NCBI RefSeq assembly: GCF_900640175.1
Contig: NZ_CAAAJC010000025.1
Span: 1-37,412 of the forward strand
Direction of reading: 5' to 3'
Length of the DNA stretch: 37,412 nt
Source of the DNA: Legionella sp. W10-070
GTDB taxonomy: Bacteria; Pseudomonadota; Gammaproteobacteria; Legionellales; Legionellaceae
Position numbers and translations under genes: made by a program. The notes under the pieces are model-generated. The model searched no databases, had not been told where the DNA came from, and saw only the letters and a program-made list of their open reading frames with translations. Shown one piece after another: positions 1 through 8,378 of this stretch; the first letter of the stretch is position 1; each line of letters starts with the position of its first letter.

Positions 1-93
1 ATATGGCTATTGGTGGCATAACGCCAAGACAAAAGTTAGCCTTGGTGGCTTAGCCCTCTACTTTTAATGTCAGTTAAAAATGGGGGGATTACC
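1..93 (+). mobile_element. Right end of an IS3-family element, cut by the window edge
   Basis: These 93 bases are identical to 7513-7605, the 3' end of the complete IS3-family element at 6406-7605. They include the last codons of orfB, its stop, and the right inverted repeat ending in GGGGGGATTACC. The rest of this copy lies outside the window. Identity with the internal copy implies recent transposition or duplication. Confidence 0.93.
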
Positions 94-170
94 GGATAGG
101 GATTATATCAGGTTAATTTATTAATAGGTTGGGTTTATGCTTTATGCAATTTGTAAATCCGCCCCTATCT

Positions 171-560
171 CTAAGGCTTGTATTTCTCTAAGCGTGCTAA
201 CCGTTCAATGTCATCCATTTCACCCACATCAGTAATGTTGTTTCCATGAAATAATATATCTAAGGTAGAGAAATCATTCTTAAGACGGAATAATTCAATA
301 GCTCCTGATCTACCAATCTTATTAAACTGAATACTTATTTCTTGCACGTCATTAAAATCACGAAAATATTCGCTTAAAATTGTTGCCCCTTTATCAGTAA
401 TAAGATTATTATCCAAATCAATCTTGGTAGCAGCAGGCTTATTTTCTTTTATATAGGTCATTATCTCTGAAATCTCATCATCTTTTATTTTTAATCCAGC
501 AAGGTTAACTTTAACGGAATTTTGATGGGCAGTTATTATAGTTGATATTTCTGGTCTCAT
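171..560 (-). CDS. Small leucine-rich repeat protein, effector-like
   Basis: A protein of about 129 residues built of RNase-inhibitor-type leucine-rich repeats. Visible units include KIDLDNNLITDKGA and EISIQFNKIGRSGA, each with the LxLxxNxI pattern, and a weaker third unit around LDILFHGNNITDVGEMDD. It has no signal peptide or membrane segment, so it would be cytosolic or translocated. LRRs make protein-binding surfaces and are common among Legionella Icm/Dot substrates; an effector role here is inference. I chose the ATG at 560 because GAGGAAAG sits just upstream; an in-frame ATG at 572 is the alternative. The gene is short for an LRR protein and may be a fragment of a longer one. It lies between an IS3 end and the nitrilase-like gene, on the same strand as the latter. 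Confidence 0.6.
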   Translation of the reverse strand: MRPEISTIITAHQNSVKVNLAGLKIKDDEISEIMTYIKENKPAATKIDLDNNLITDKGATILSEYFRDFNDVQEISIQFNKIGRSGAIELFRLKNDFSTLDILFHGNNITDVGEMDDIERLARLEKYKP

Positions 561-603
561 TTCTTTCCTCATTATCTTTATTCATAGTAAGTATATCTAG
601 TCC

Positions 604-1986
604 CTACGTTGATAATTTTGGGGGGCTGGTGTCGGATAAATATTTTTCTTGTTGTTTCAGCATATTTTCTAGTACTTTTTGCGATGAAGTTTTAAGTCCA
701 AATTTTTTAGTAAACCAGCCTTGCGCTTTCTTCAATACATCGGCTTCATAGGAATCCATTAATTCTTTCTTTAAGTCCGCTAATTCTTCTTTTGTAGAAG
801 TTTCTTCAATTCGTTTTTGCAAATCCTCTAAAATGAGAGTTTTTAAATGATCACCTTTGTGACTCTGATATTTATTTTTGAAAGCGGCGAAATCAGCACT
901 AGTTTGCGCTTTTTGAAATTTGACGTTATTTAAGGAAACTGTGTAAGATTTGTGATCTCGTCCTGCCGCTGGATCTGTAATTTTATAGGTATAAGTATTT
1001 TTTACAAAGTTGAGAAGACGCACTCTCTCACCGACACTATCAAAAATAGTGACAGGTTCATTTCCAAACGCTAACTTTCGTGGGGTTCCTTCCTGCTGGG
1101 TGACATTTTGTTTACATGCTTTTGGTGAAGAGCGAGGATCGACATGCATTACAGCGGATCCAAGACATTTAGTTTTATCCAGATGGATGCAATTGGATAC
1201 CACGACGTGAGAAATGGGTTTTTTTACTATTTCCGGCTCTTTTTTTGCTAGCTTCTGATAATTTTTTTGTGCAACGCCATAGGCATGGTCTAAGCATATG
1301 TCTACTGCTGTTAAAAATTGGACACCACTAGGAGTTTTACATTGCACTATATTATTAAAACTAAAGGCTTTAACTTTCCCATCAATGGTAATGTGCGGCA
1401 TGGGCATTGAAGATTTATGAGTACGAGCATCCAACATAGGAAGTTTATCCATTCCCCCCATACCATCAGGTTCTTTATAACGCGGATCTATGGCCGAGGT
1501 ATTATTTTTGACAATGAAATAAAATTCTGGTGGGTCTCCACAACTAATATGTGGTACGACATTCATCACCTTGCCGTCATCGGTTTTTACACCAAAGGAT
1601 CCTAGTATTAACTGTACCCCTTCAGGCATAGCTTTAGCCCTTTGTGCAATTTTGTTTTGTAATTCTTCAAATTCCTTTAAAGTTAGCGGCTCTTTAGTGT
1701 AAAAAAAGAACTCATTAGTGCTCAGGCGGGTAATGTGATCAGGAACATTATATTTAATATTGTTAGCTTCATGAGTATCCTTAGCTTCATCCATAAGGGT
1801 AAAAATACTTTTTTCTAATCGTTCAACCATTTTTTGTCGTTCTTGTGGAGGCATGAGAGAGAGAGGTTGAGGATAACCTGCTCTAGGTGCTTCACCTACC
1901 GGAGCCCTCTGAGAGAAATGAGCTATGACAGCTTTTTCATGTATGACAGGAAATTTTATGGGCATATTTATACACTGATTGATCAT
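604..1986 (-). CDS. Nitrilase-fold (carbon-nitrogen hydrolase-like) protein with C-terminal helical tail
   Basis: About 460 residues. Numbered from the ATG at 1986, the region around 85-330 resembles the carbon-nitrogen hydrolase fold. NEFFFY carries a candidate catalytic Glu92, GSFGVKTDDGKVMN (129-142) resembles the family's central strand, RYKEPDG holds a candidate Lys171, and TAVDICLDHAYG matches the nucleophile elbow with Cys231. Known members cleave nitriles or amides with a Glu-Lys-Cys triad. The last 120 or so residues are charged and helical and fall outside the usual fold, so this is longer than the 260-320 residue enzymes. No signal peptide is visible. Its place among effector-like genes suggests a translocated amidase, but that is inference. 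Start is uncertain: ATG at 1986 or at 1965, neither with a good ribosome site. Confidence 0.55.
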   Translation of the reverse strand: MINQCINMPIKFPVIHEKAVIAHFSQRAPVGEAPRAGYPQPLSLMPPQERQKMVERLEKSIFTLMDEAKDTHEANNIKYNVPDHITRLSTNEFFFYTKEPLTLKEFEELQNKIAQRAKAMPEGVQLILGSFGVKTDDGKVMNVVPHISCGDPPEFYFIVKNNTSAIDPRYKEPDGMGGMDKLPMLDARTHKSSMPMPHITIDGKVKAFSFNNIVQCKTPSGVQFLTAVDICLDHAYGVAQKNYQKLAKKEPEIVKKPISHVVVSNCIHLDKTKCLGSAVMHVDPRSSPKACKQNVTQQEGTPRKLAFGNEPVTIFDSVGERVRLLNFVKNTYTYKITDPAAGRDHKSYTVSLNNVKFQKAQTSADFAAFKNKYQSHKGDHLKTLILEDLQKRIEETSTKEELADLKKELMDSYEADVLKKAQGWFTKKFGLKTSSQKVLENMLKQQEKYLSDTSPPKLST

Positions 1987-2199
1987 TATTATATATTTTA
2001 GAATAATAAAGATTAAATAATTATTAAGAACGACACGATTTGTTAAATTATAATGCAGAAAATGATTTGATATATTTTGAGATAAATAACGTACCTTATC
2101 CAGTGCGACACGCAAGCTGCACTGAAGAGTTGTCTGCCTTTCAATGGACTGTTGCGCAGACCGTTCATACCACTGAACGAAGCTAGGGCCATGAATAAA

Positions 2200-2266
2200 G
2201 TGAGTTCTGCTAACTTAAGCACAGAGTCTAGGTTTCTCGATCCGCCAATATGGGATACCATCTTGA
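2200..2266 (-). pseudogene. Fragment of a second TALE-like gene (last repeat only)
   Basis: The bases match 12222-12288, the last repeat of the TALE-like gene, with only about four differences. The minus strand reads VKMVSHIGGSRNLDSVLKLAEL, i.e. the second half of a repeat with residues HI at positions 12-13, followed by the same exit sequence. Homology stops sharply on both sides: upstream at a GCCGGTTTT junction and downstream into unrelated sequence. It cannot encode a functional protein. It shows that at least two copies of this family existed here. Confidence 0.85.
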
Positions 2267-2279
2267 CGAAAACCGGCAA

Positions 2280-2809
2280 CTGTCAGATCAAGTTTGAACT
2301 ACTACAAATAATGGGAGCCTGCCAATAATTTTTGCGTCAGAGCGCAATTTCCGGAGCGCTAGGCCAATTATTATTTCGTTGCATCCAATGACAGCTTTCC
2401 GAAGGCAATCAGGCTAAACAAAAGTGTGAAACTGGGCATGTGATTCATTGAATGGTATATGGCCGGCAATATGCCGATGTGACGAACGTAAATCAGTTAT
2501 ACGACCATGTCTGCCTGTTGCCTGGCCTGTTCAATGAGATAAATAAACCGTGTCATCCCTGTCATTATTTAAGCGCCAAATTTAATATTCCATCCAAATT
2601 GATTTGTAATTGATAAATAGGGTTTATTCTATTTCGATTGCAGGAAAAAATTTTTTAATACTGTTGGCAATTGATGTGCCTTCTACAAAGTCATTCAAAA
2701 CCCAAAAGCGTGCGCTTTTATTAAATGTTGTTTGGATTTTCTGGATGTCTCCGACAAAAAAATTGCTATCTCTGCCTGCTTCTAAAATCAAAGATTGATA
2801 AATCTATTT
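2280..2809. other. Noncoding stretch between TALE remnant and IS6
   Basis: There is no convincing gene on either strand. Short open frames (for example 2610-2798 plus) show no recognisable motif. The mosaic look, a TALE fragment on one side and an IS6 end on the other, suggests debris of earlier insertions, but I cannot identify the source. Confidence 0.5.
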
Positions 2810-3629
2810 GGTTCTGTCGCAAAAAATTATCCAATCGGCTAGAGTTTCTATTATTTTCAAATTAACGGTCAACGATGCTCAATTTCAAGTGGCGCCATTT
2901 TAAACAGGATATTATATTGATGCTGTTCAGATGGTATTTGGCATATGCGTTGAGTTACCGTGATATTGAAGAGTTGGCGCTTGAGCGTGGGTTAAAAGTA
3001 GATCATTCCACTATCAATCGCTGGGTGATTGAATATTCCCCTCAGTTGGAGGAGTCATTTCGCAAGCGCCACAAGCGTTCTGTTGGGATTTCTTGGCGCA
3101 TGGATGAGACCTATATTAAGGTAAAAGGCCAATGGGTGTACCTGTACCGTGCCGTTGATAAGCAAGGCAATACCATTGATTTCATGCTGTCAGAAAAACG
3201 TGACGAGCCAGCAGCACGGGCATTTTTTGAGAAAGCAATTGGCTCAAGCGGCATTCCGGACAAGGTTACCATAGATAAAAGTGGCGCGAATAAAGCAGGT
3301 ATCGATACCATCAACCTTTATTTGGCACTTCTATTTATATTGGGCGGTGTGTTTACACAAATCACAGTTCGCCAAATCAAATATCTTAATAATATTGTGG
3401 AGCAAGACCATCGGTTTGTGAAAAAAATCACCAAACCCATGAAAGAATTCAAAGCGTTTCATTCTGCAGTTGCTACTTTAGCGGGGATTGAGTTGCACCA
3501 TATGCTCAGAAAAGGACAGCATAATCAATCGTCTAATCAGAACATTATTGAGCAATTTTATGGACTTGTGGCATAAACTCGCCCAGAATTCCTGTCTTTT
3601 ACGCACGTAATTATTTTTGCGACAGAACC
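2810..3629 (+). mobile_element. IS6-family insertion sequence, copy A, intact
   Basis: An 820-bp element bounded by near-perfect inverted repeats, GGTTCTGTCGCAAAAA at 2810 and its complement ending at 3629. It contains one transposase gene. The 8-bp flanks (atctattt left, tgaaatta right) do not match, so the target duplication expected after simple insertion is absent. That fits IS6 replicative cointegrate or adjacent-deletion activity. A decayed copy of nearly the same length lies at 9935-10753 in the opposite orientation. Confidence 0.93.
2875..3576 (+). CDS. IS6-family DDE transposase
   Basis: A 233-residue transposase of normal length for IS6/IS26 relatives. It catalyses replicative transposition of the element. 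The N-terminal part has the helix-turn-helix region SYRDIEELALERGLKVDHST. The catalytic DDE residues are visible in WRMDETYIKVKG, TIDKSGANKAGI and NIVEQDHRFVKK. The frame is open from end to end, so the enzyme is probably active. It is the only gene of the element. Compare the frameshifted homologue at 9988-10689, which has the same motifs but several mutations. Confidence 0.95.
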   Translation: MLNFKWRHFKQDIILMLFRWYLAYALSYRDIEELALERGLKVDHSTINRWVIEYSPQLEESFRKRHKRSVGISWRMDETYIKVKGQWVYLYRAVDKQGNTIDFMLSEKRDEPAARAFFEKAIGSSGIPDKVTIDKSGANKAGIDTINLYLALLFILGGVFTQITVRQIKYLNNIVEQDHRFVKKITKPMKEFKAFHSAVATLAGIELHHMLRKGQHNQSSNQNIIEQFYGLVA

Positions 3630-3746
3630 TGAAATTAGATATAACGCGTTCACGTGATTACTTGGTAAAGGCCAATTGGGCGTTTTTCTCCTACAAAAGA
3701 ACAAGGAACTTATCATTTTCAACAACTACTTTGCGAATTTTTAAAT

Positions 3747-3781
3747 CATTAAAAATGGCGTTCTCATTTCAAGAACGCCAT
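3747..3781 (-). terminator. Rho-independent terminator of the 3790-5937 gene
   Basis: A perfect 10-bp stem, ATGGCGTTCT with AGAACGCCAT (3755-3764 and 3772-3781), and a 7-nt loop. On the minus strand it is followed by TTTTT. It begins 9 bp after the stop of the secreted-protein gene. Confidence 0.85.
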
Positions 3782-3789
3782 CCGCTTTA

Positions 3790-5937
3790 TCAATCGATAA
3801 GTTCGCACTCCCCTTTTCCATCAGCACTCCATGATGCAGCAATGGAGTACAGGGCGTCGCAGGAGCTATCTTTACAGATTTTTGTAGCAGGGGAAATTTG
3901 ACAGGCTCCTGCCCAGCCTTGATTATCATAAGCAATTGAAATGGTTTTTACGCCAGCCGGTAAAAAGCCCTGACCTTCACGGTTATCAATCACGGCGGAT
4001 GTAATCCAATTGCTTTCATCATTCTCAAGGAAATAACTTAAGCTGAGGTGGGAAATTTTACCCAAGTCGCCTGCATTAAATGTTACGGTGACATCTTTAG
4101 GTAAGAGGTCCACTGTTGGGGATTGATCCTCTGAAATGTTCACAGCTTCTGGCGTTGGATAATTCTCGCTACCAAGTTGCCCGGCATACTGAAAAGGATT
4201 GTAATTCAGTTTATTCATAATAACCCAAGCATTAGAAGTGGTACTTGGAAGGGTATTGGCATTCCAACCAAAAGGAATTGCGAAACGTTTGCTGGCATAT
4301 AAATACGCTTTACCGGATTCGGCTGGTAATTTCATGAAATAGGCCTCAGGCGTCGCACCGTCAAAACTTGCTTTAAGGTATTGGTCATTGCGTAAATGTA
4401 CAATTCCTTGTTTCATACTGTCTAAGTCATTTTCTAGCGAGGATGTATCCATCCCATTACTTTGATAAAATTGGATTAAGGAGTTAAGTGTGTTGATTGC
4501 CCCTGCTGTCCATTCGGCACTCATGATTTGTTCGGGATTTTTACCGGCATTATTCTGCAAAGTATAACCGACGCCCCATAACTCACCTTGGGAATAATAA
4601 CCCCCTTTTTCGCGGATTTGCTGCCACATTTTTAAGGCAGTCCCTTTACCATACCACCGATCAATATTCTCTGCGCCTAATGCAGAAATACCCCACGTAT
4701 TAATATCAATTGCCATGGCCCCTGCTGAATCGGATTGATCGGGTTTCCAGTCATTGGTTGAAGAGGGATTAACTGCTGTTCCGTGGGTATAAAATATCTT
4801 TTGTTTGCGATTGTAAGCCCCATTATAAATAAAACTGAGAATTCCTAATGTTTTATAGCCATTTACGGTAGTGCCACCATATAACATAGTATCCACTTTT
4901 CGTAATGCTTCTTTGACTTCAGCTGTTTGGTCTGTGGATTGCAATACCCTTTTCAATATTTGTAACCCGCCAAGTACCGAGAAATTATTTTCAACGGATA
5001 TTTCTCCTTTTGGGATCGGTCCCTGATTACCCTGAGAACCACCGGGCGCATAATAAAATGCTCCGATCCCTGCTTGCATTGCTGAAAAAGCATTTAAACT
5101 GTTCATCGCATTTTGGAGTGCGAGGGAATTTGATGATACTTTACCGTTATTAAGGAGTAGTTCCGCCTGTAAAGGGCCAATTAATTGCGCCCAGGCATTT
5201 TCACCCGTGATAGGTTTCCAATCAGACCAGGTCGTAACGTATTTAAAAAAATCGGCATCATGGTGTTCTTTATCATTTTTAGCGAGTTCATCTGGGTCAT
5301 AATCCCAACCAATTGAGTCCTGATATTTACCTTTGTAAAAAGGATCTTTATTATGAAATTCAGTTGTGATCATTCTAAAAGTAAATGCTTCTTTTGGATT
5401 GCTAATCGAGTTTTTGTATCCATATTTAAAACTTTTATCCGTTGCACGGTTCGATTTATTAGTAATTGTCTGTAATTGATTATTGATTAAGCTTTTAGCA
5501 GTTTCAGGATTGAGGTAACCATTTTTTGCAGCGAGAGCAAGGGCGATTTGCCAGGTTGCTGCATCGTAAATGTCTGCACCATATTTCATGTCAGTCCGTT
5601 CAATCTGAGCTTGTGCCCTATCAATTTCCAGAGAGTTGCCCGGATTATTAAGACCTTGGCCTAATATGGCATAGGGATTATTGTAAAGACTATCAATTAC
5701 TGCGCAAGTGTCGCTTGCCTGACAAATATAATCGCCAAAATATCGGTCAATATCGTCTTGTTTTCCGATATAATAACTAAGAGGAACTGGTTTACCCTCC
5801 TTGCTGCTAATTAATAATTCTTTAGAAACTAAAAATTTAACTAAATCTTTAATTTCATCATCAGGGGTTACAGCTAAAAGAGGATTGGAAGCCGTTATAA
5901 TTCCACCTATAAGTAACAAGTGAGGGAGTTTTATCAT
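3790..5937 (-). CDS. Large secreted protein, possible alpha-toroid glycosidase-like enzyme
   Basis: 715 residues beginning with a typical Sec signal peptide: charged MIKLP, a hydrophobic core LLLIGGIITA, and likely cleavage after NPLLA. It should therefore be exported to the periplasm or beyond. The body (about 90-560) is helix-rich with aromatic and acidic clusters such as AWAQLIGPLQAEL, DINTWGISALG and SAEWTAGAI. These recall (alpha/alpha)-barrel sugar hydrolases, but I cannot name a family. The last 120 residues look like a beta domain, with TVDLLPKDVTVTFNAGDLG, and contain four cysteines near the end that could form disulfides. It has its own terminator at 3747-3781. Function is unassigned; secreted degradative enzyme is the most I would infer. 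Confidence 0.8.
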   Translation of the reverse strand: MIKLPHLLLIGGIITASNPLLAVTPDDEIKDLVKFLVSKELLISSKEGKPVPLSYYIGKQDDIDRYFGDYICQASDTCAVIDSLYNNPYAILGQGLNNPGNSLEIDRAQAQIERTDMKYGADIYDAATWQIALALAAKNGYLNPETAKSLINNQLQTITNKSNRATDKSFKYGYKNSISNPKEAFTFRMITTEFHNKDPFYKGKYQDSIGWDYDPDELAKNDKEHHDADFFKYVTTWSDWKPITGENAWAQLIGPLQAELLLNNGKVSSNSLALQNAMNSLNAFSAMQAGIGAFYYAPGGSQGNQGPIPKGEISVENNFSVLGGLQILKRVLQSTDQTAEVKEALRKVDTMLYGGTTVNGYKTLGILSFIYNGAYNRKQKIFYTHGTAVNPSSTNDWKPDQSDSAGAMAIDINTWGISALGAENIDRWYGKGTALKMWQQIREKGGYYSQGELWGVGYTLQNNAGKNPEQIMSAEWTAGAINTLNSLIQFYQSNGMDTSSLENDLDSMKQGIVHLRNDQYLKASFDGATPEAYFMKLPAESGKAYLYASKRFAIPFGWNANTLPSTTSNAWVIMNKLNYNPFQYAGQLGSENYPTPEAVNISEDQSPTVDLLPKDVTVTFNAGDLGKISHLSLSYFLENDESNWITSAVIDNREGQGFLPAGVKTISIAYDNQGWAGACQISPATKICKDSSCDALYSIAASWSADGKGECELID

Positions 5938-6405
5938 AAAACAGATCCTATGTTGAGATTAACGCTGGTAGGGTAAACTAACTGAGTGAAGAGATTACCT
6001 TTTACGTTAAAAATTACTCATAATTTACCATTAAATACCATATTTTACACAATTAACGCTTTTATTGCTATCATTGCTCAATATTTGAGTGTCAGAGGGT
6101 ATTAGGCCCCGCCGGGCCGATGTTATTTGTTGTAATTGAATTCACAAATTTTGTAAATTTACTTACTGTATTGCGTGCGACTTCAGAAATCGCTGAGTAT
6201 TACTTTAGCATTTTAATCGAGATCACTCTACGTAAAAATATTGTAGTAAACACTTAATCATCAATCGAAGATTATTATTAGTAATTAAGCTGTCAATTTG
6301 AGGATAGGAAGAATAAATCACCTCTTTTAGTGTAAGCATCAAATATGGCTCTTCATTTGGCGTAGATTTTTTATGCTCATTTGCCCTTCCAAGCTTTGCT
6401 AACGT
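5938..6405. other. Intergenic region upstream of the secreted-protein gene
   Basis: AT-rich sequence between the start of the minus-strand secreted-protein gene and the IS3-family element. It should contain the promoter of that gene, but I see no convincing -35/-10 pair. A GC-rich hairpin, GGCCCCGCCGGGCC near 6105-6118, stands out in AT-rich surroundings; it lacks a T-tract. Confidence 0.5.
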
Positions 6406-6477
6406 GGTAATCCCCCCAAAAAATAATTGATGTCAAAAGTAGAATTTTCTCGTAATGTATATGGAAGGAGATTCTGC

Positions 6478-6744
6478 ATGAAACGATCAAAATTCAGTGA
6501 TACCCAAATCATATCGATATTGAAGCAAGGAGAGGCTGGTCTTCCAGTCCCGGATATATGCCGAGAGCATGGAATCAGCTCAGCGACATTTTATAAATGG
6601 CGAGCTAAGTATGACGGTCTGGATGTTCCAATGATGTCGAGACTAAAGGAACTGGAGGCAGAAAACAGCCGCTTAAAAAAGATGTATGCTGAGGAGCGAT
6701 TGAACGCTGAGATATTGAAAGAGGCTCTTGAAAAAAAGTGGTAA
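6478..6744 (+). CDS. IS3-family OrfA (helix-turn-helix protein)
   Basis: 88 residues starting [11 protein letters not shown], the usual start of the IS407-like branch of IS3 OrfA. It binds the element ends through a helix-turn-helix ([22 protein letters not shown]), followed by a leucine-zipper-like coiled coil ([20 protein letters not shown]) used for multimerisation. I chose ATG 6478 because GGAAGGAG lies at a good distance upstream; the frame is open from 6427. The end overlaps orfB, and a slippery run just before the stop allows a fused OrfAB transposase. Confidence 0.95.
   Translation: MKRSKFSDTQIISILKQGEAGLPVPDICREHGISSATFYKWRAKYDGLDVPMMSRLKELEAENSRLKKMYAEERLNAEILKEALEKKW
6732..6738 (+). 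promoter_or_regulatory. Programmed -1 frameshift site A_AAA_AAG
   Basis: In the orfA frame the codons read GAA AAA AAG TGG TAA. The heptamer A AAA AAG has the exact phase for tandem -1 slippage. Slipping moves ribosomes into orfB, whose frame is -1 relative to orfA. This is the standard way IS3 elements make the OrfAB transposase. Confidence 0.85.
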
Positions 6745-7565
6745 CACCGTCTCGCCGTAAGGACTTGGCGAAAAAGGCGGTGCAGGAGAAGCGTATTCCC
6801 ATTCGTCGGGCATGTGTTCTGTTTAGCATCAGTGAAACATGCTACCGCTATGATGCAAGGCTGAATGGCGAAAATGCTGAAATTGCTGATTGGCTGTTAC
6901 GCTTAACAAGCGCTCAGCGTAATTGGGGCTTTGGCCTGTGTTTCCTCTATCTTCGTAATGTGAAGCACTTCAAATGGAATCATAAAAGGGTCTATCGCAT
7001 ATACAGTGAGTTGGAATTGAATTTACGGATAAAACCCAAAAAACGGTTAATCAGGGAAAAACCTGTCGCATTAGCAGTGCCCAGTGCCATCAATCAATGT
7101 TGGTCAATGGATTTCATGCATGATCAACTTCAAAATGGACGAAGCTATCGTTTATTCAATGTGATGGATGATTTCAATCGCGAGGGATTGGCAATCGAAG
7201 TTGATTTTTCTTTGCCGGCTGAGCGGGTTATAAGGGCGCTGGATCAAATCATTGAGTGGCGGGGTAAGCCTTTGAATATTCGTTGTGATAATGGGCCCGA
7301 ATACATCAGTCATCTGTTAGCTGCATGGGCTATGAAGCATAAAATCACATTGCTGTTTACGCAACCGGGAAACCCTCAGCAAAACGCTCATGTTGAACGA
7401 TATAATCGAACGGTAAGATACGACTGGCTAAATCAATATTTATTCAGTACGATCGCCGAAGTACAGGATTTTGCCACCAAATGGTTGTGGTCTTACAACA
7501 ACGAAAGACCTAATATGGCTATTGGTGGCATAACGCCAAGACAAAAGTTAGCCTTGGTGGCTTAG
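6738..7565 (+). CDS. IS3-family OrfB transposase (rve integrase core)
   Basis: 275 residues; probably made mainly as the C-terminal part of OrfAB, though a GTG at 6738 could start it alone. It has an N-terminal HTH_21-like region ([12 protein letters not shown]), then the retroviral-integrase catalytic core. The DDE triad is visible in [22 protein letters not shown] and [12 protein letters not shown]. The end, [16 protein letters not shown], is typical. Intact and apparently functional. The 3' end is duplicated exactly at the left edge of the window. Confidence 0.95.
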   Translation: MVTPSRRKDLAKKAVQEKRIPIRRACVLFSISETCYRYDARLNGENAEIADWLLRLTSAQRNWGFGLCFLYLRNVKHFKWNHKRVYRIYSELELNLRIKPKKRLIREKPVALAVPSAINQCWSMDFMHDQLQNGRSYRLFNVMDDFNREGLAIEVDFSLPAERVIRALDQIIEWRGKPLNIRCDNGPEYISHLLAAWAMKHKITLLFTQPGNPQQNAHVERYNRTVRYDWLNQYLFSTIAEVQDFATKWLWSYNNERPNMAIGGITPRQKLALVA

Positions 7566-7605
7566 CCCTCTACTTTTAATGTCAGTTAAAAATGGGGGGA
7601 TTACC

Positions 7606-7855
7606 GGGTTTTTTGCTTCTTTTTTGATGGCATGATACTTGTGCTTTCTAAAAAATATCTTTATGTTTTAAGTATACGCCAAAGTAATTAACATATTATT
7701 AAGCTTGCTTTCGTAAGTGCTAATATTAAGTACTTACCAAGATAAAGTATTAATTAGGTGTGCTTAATTTAAATTTTATTCTCGAGCCTTCTTGGTTTGT
7801 CCCAGAAAAACTGCTTACTCGAAGTGTATTGTCGGTCGAATCCTCTATTAACAAA
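7606..7855. other. Noncoding stretch after the IS3 element
   Basis: About 250 bases of AT-rich sequence with no gene that I can support. It follows directly from the IS right end and leads into a decayed IS256-type transposase. Confidence 0.5.
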
Positions 7856-8258
7856 TCAAAATCGACGTAAGTCACTGATGGCTTCATAACTCATACCAAT
7901 GCTATATAGAGATAAAATCTTGTTATCCAGAGATTTTCAGTACAGTTTGACGCTTCTTGATAATCTCAGGTTCAAAACTGCCATCTCGGTCTCTTGGGGT
8001 ATTTAAATTAAATGCGCCGATGGAAGATTTCACCGTCTTCGTTAATTTGCCGTTACGTCGATTAGCTGAGCCATCCTCACGACATTCTGACAGGTGGGCA
8101 TCCATTTCTCCTTCTAGAGCCGACTCCAATAATGCCTTTATTAAAGGAGTTAATACGCCATCCTTACCTGTAAGATTTTGTCCTTCTTTTAATTGTGATA
8201 AGGCTTCTGACTTAAAATTGTTAAAATCAAAGGTTGATAAGTCTATTTTTTTATTCAT
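7856..8258 (-). pseudogene. IS256-family transposase, N-terminal remnant with frameshift
   Basis: The first 110 residues (start ATG 8258, preceded by AAAGAGG) match the N-terminus of IS256-type mutator transposases. Visible pieces are LIKALLESALEGEMDAHL, NRRNGKLTKTVKSS and PRDRDGSFEPEIIKKRQ. After QTVL the frame breaks. In the next frame the text continues as LDNKILSLYSIGMSYEAISDL before a stop. The remaining two thirds, including the catalytic residues, are missing, so it is dead. Confidence 0.85.
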
Positions 8259-8378
8259 TGGATACCTCTTTATAACTGTTAAAAATAATAACAAATTTAA
8301 AGAGGTGACACAGTTATTCAAACACTATCTTTCCGTTTTTTTCACATTTCGATAAAACCATTTCAGCATTCTTAGGGT

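Larger units (their letters stand above)
6406..7605 (+). mobile_element. IS3-family insertion sequence, complete
   Basis: A 1200-bp element with imperfect inverted ends starting GGTAATCCCCCCA on each side; similarity extends about 38 bp inward. It has the IS3 layout of orfA and overlapping orfB joined by a -1 frameshift site. The flanks (cgt left, ggg right) show no matching short target duplication. Its last 93 bp are identical to 1-93. All catalytic motifs are intact, so it is likely active. Confidence 0.95.

Noticed and set aside
2610-2798. 62-residue plus-strand frame before IS6
   Set aside because: No family motif, no ribosome site, surrounded by debris.
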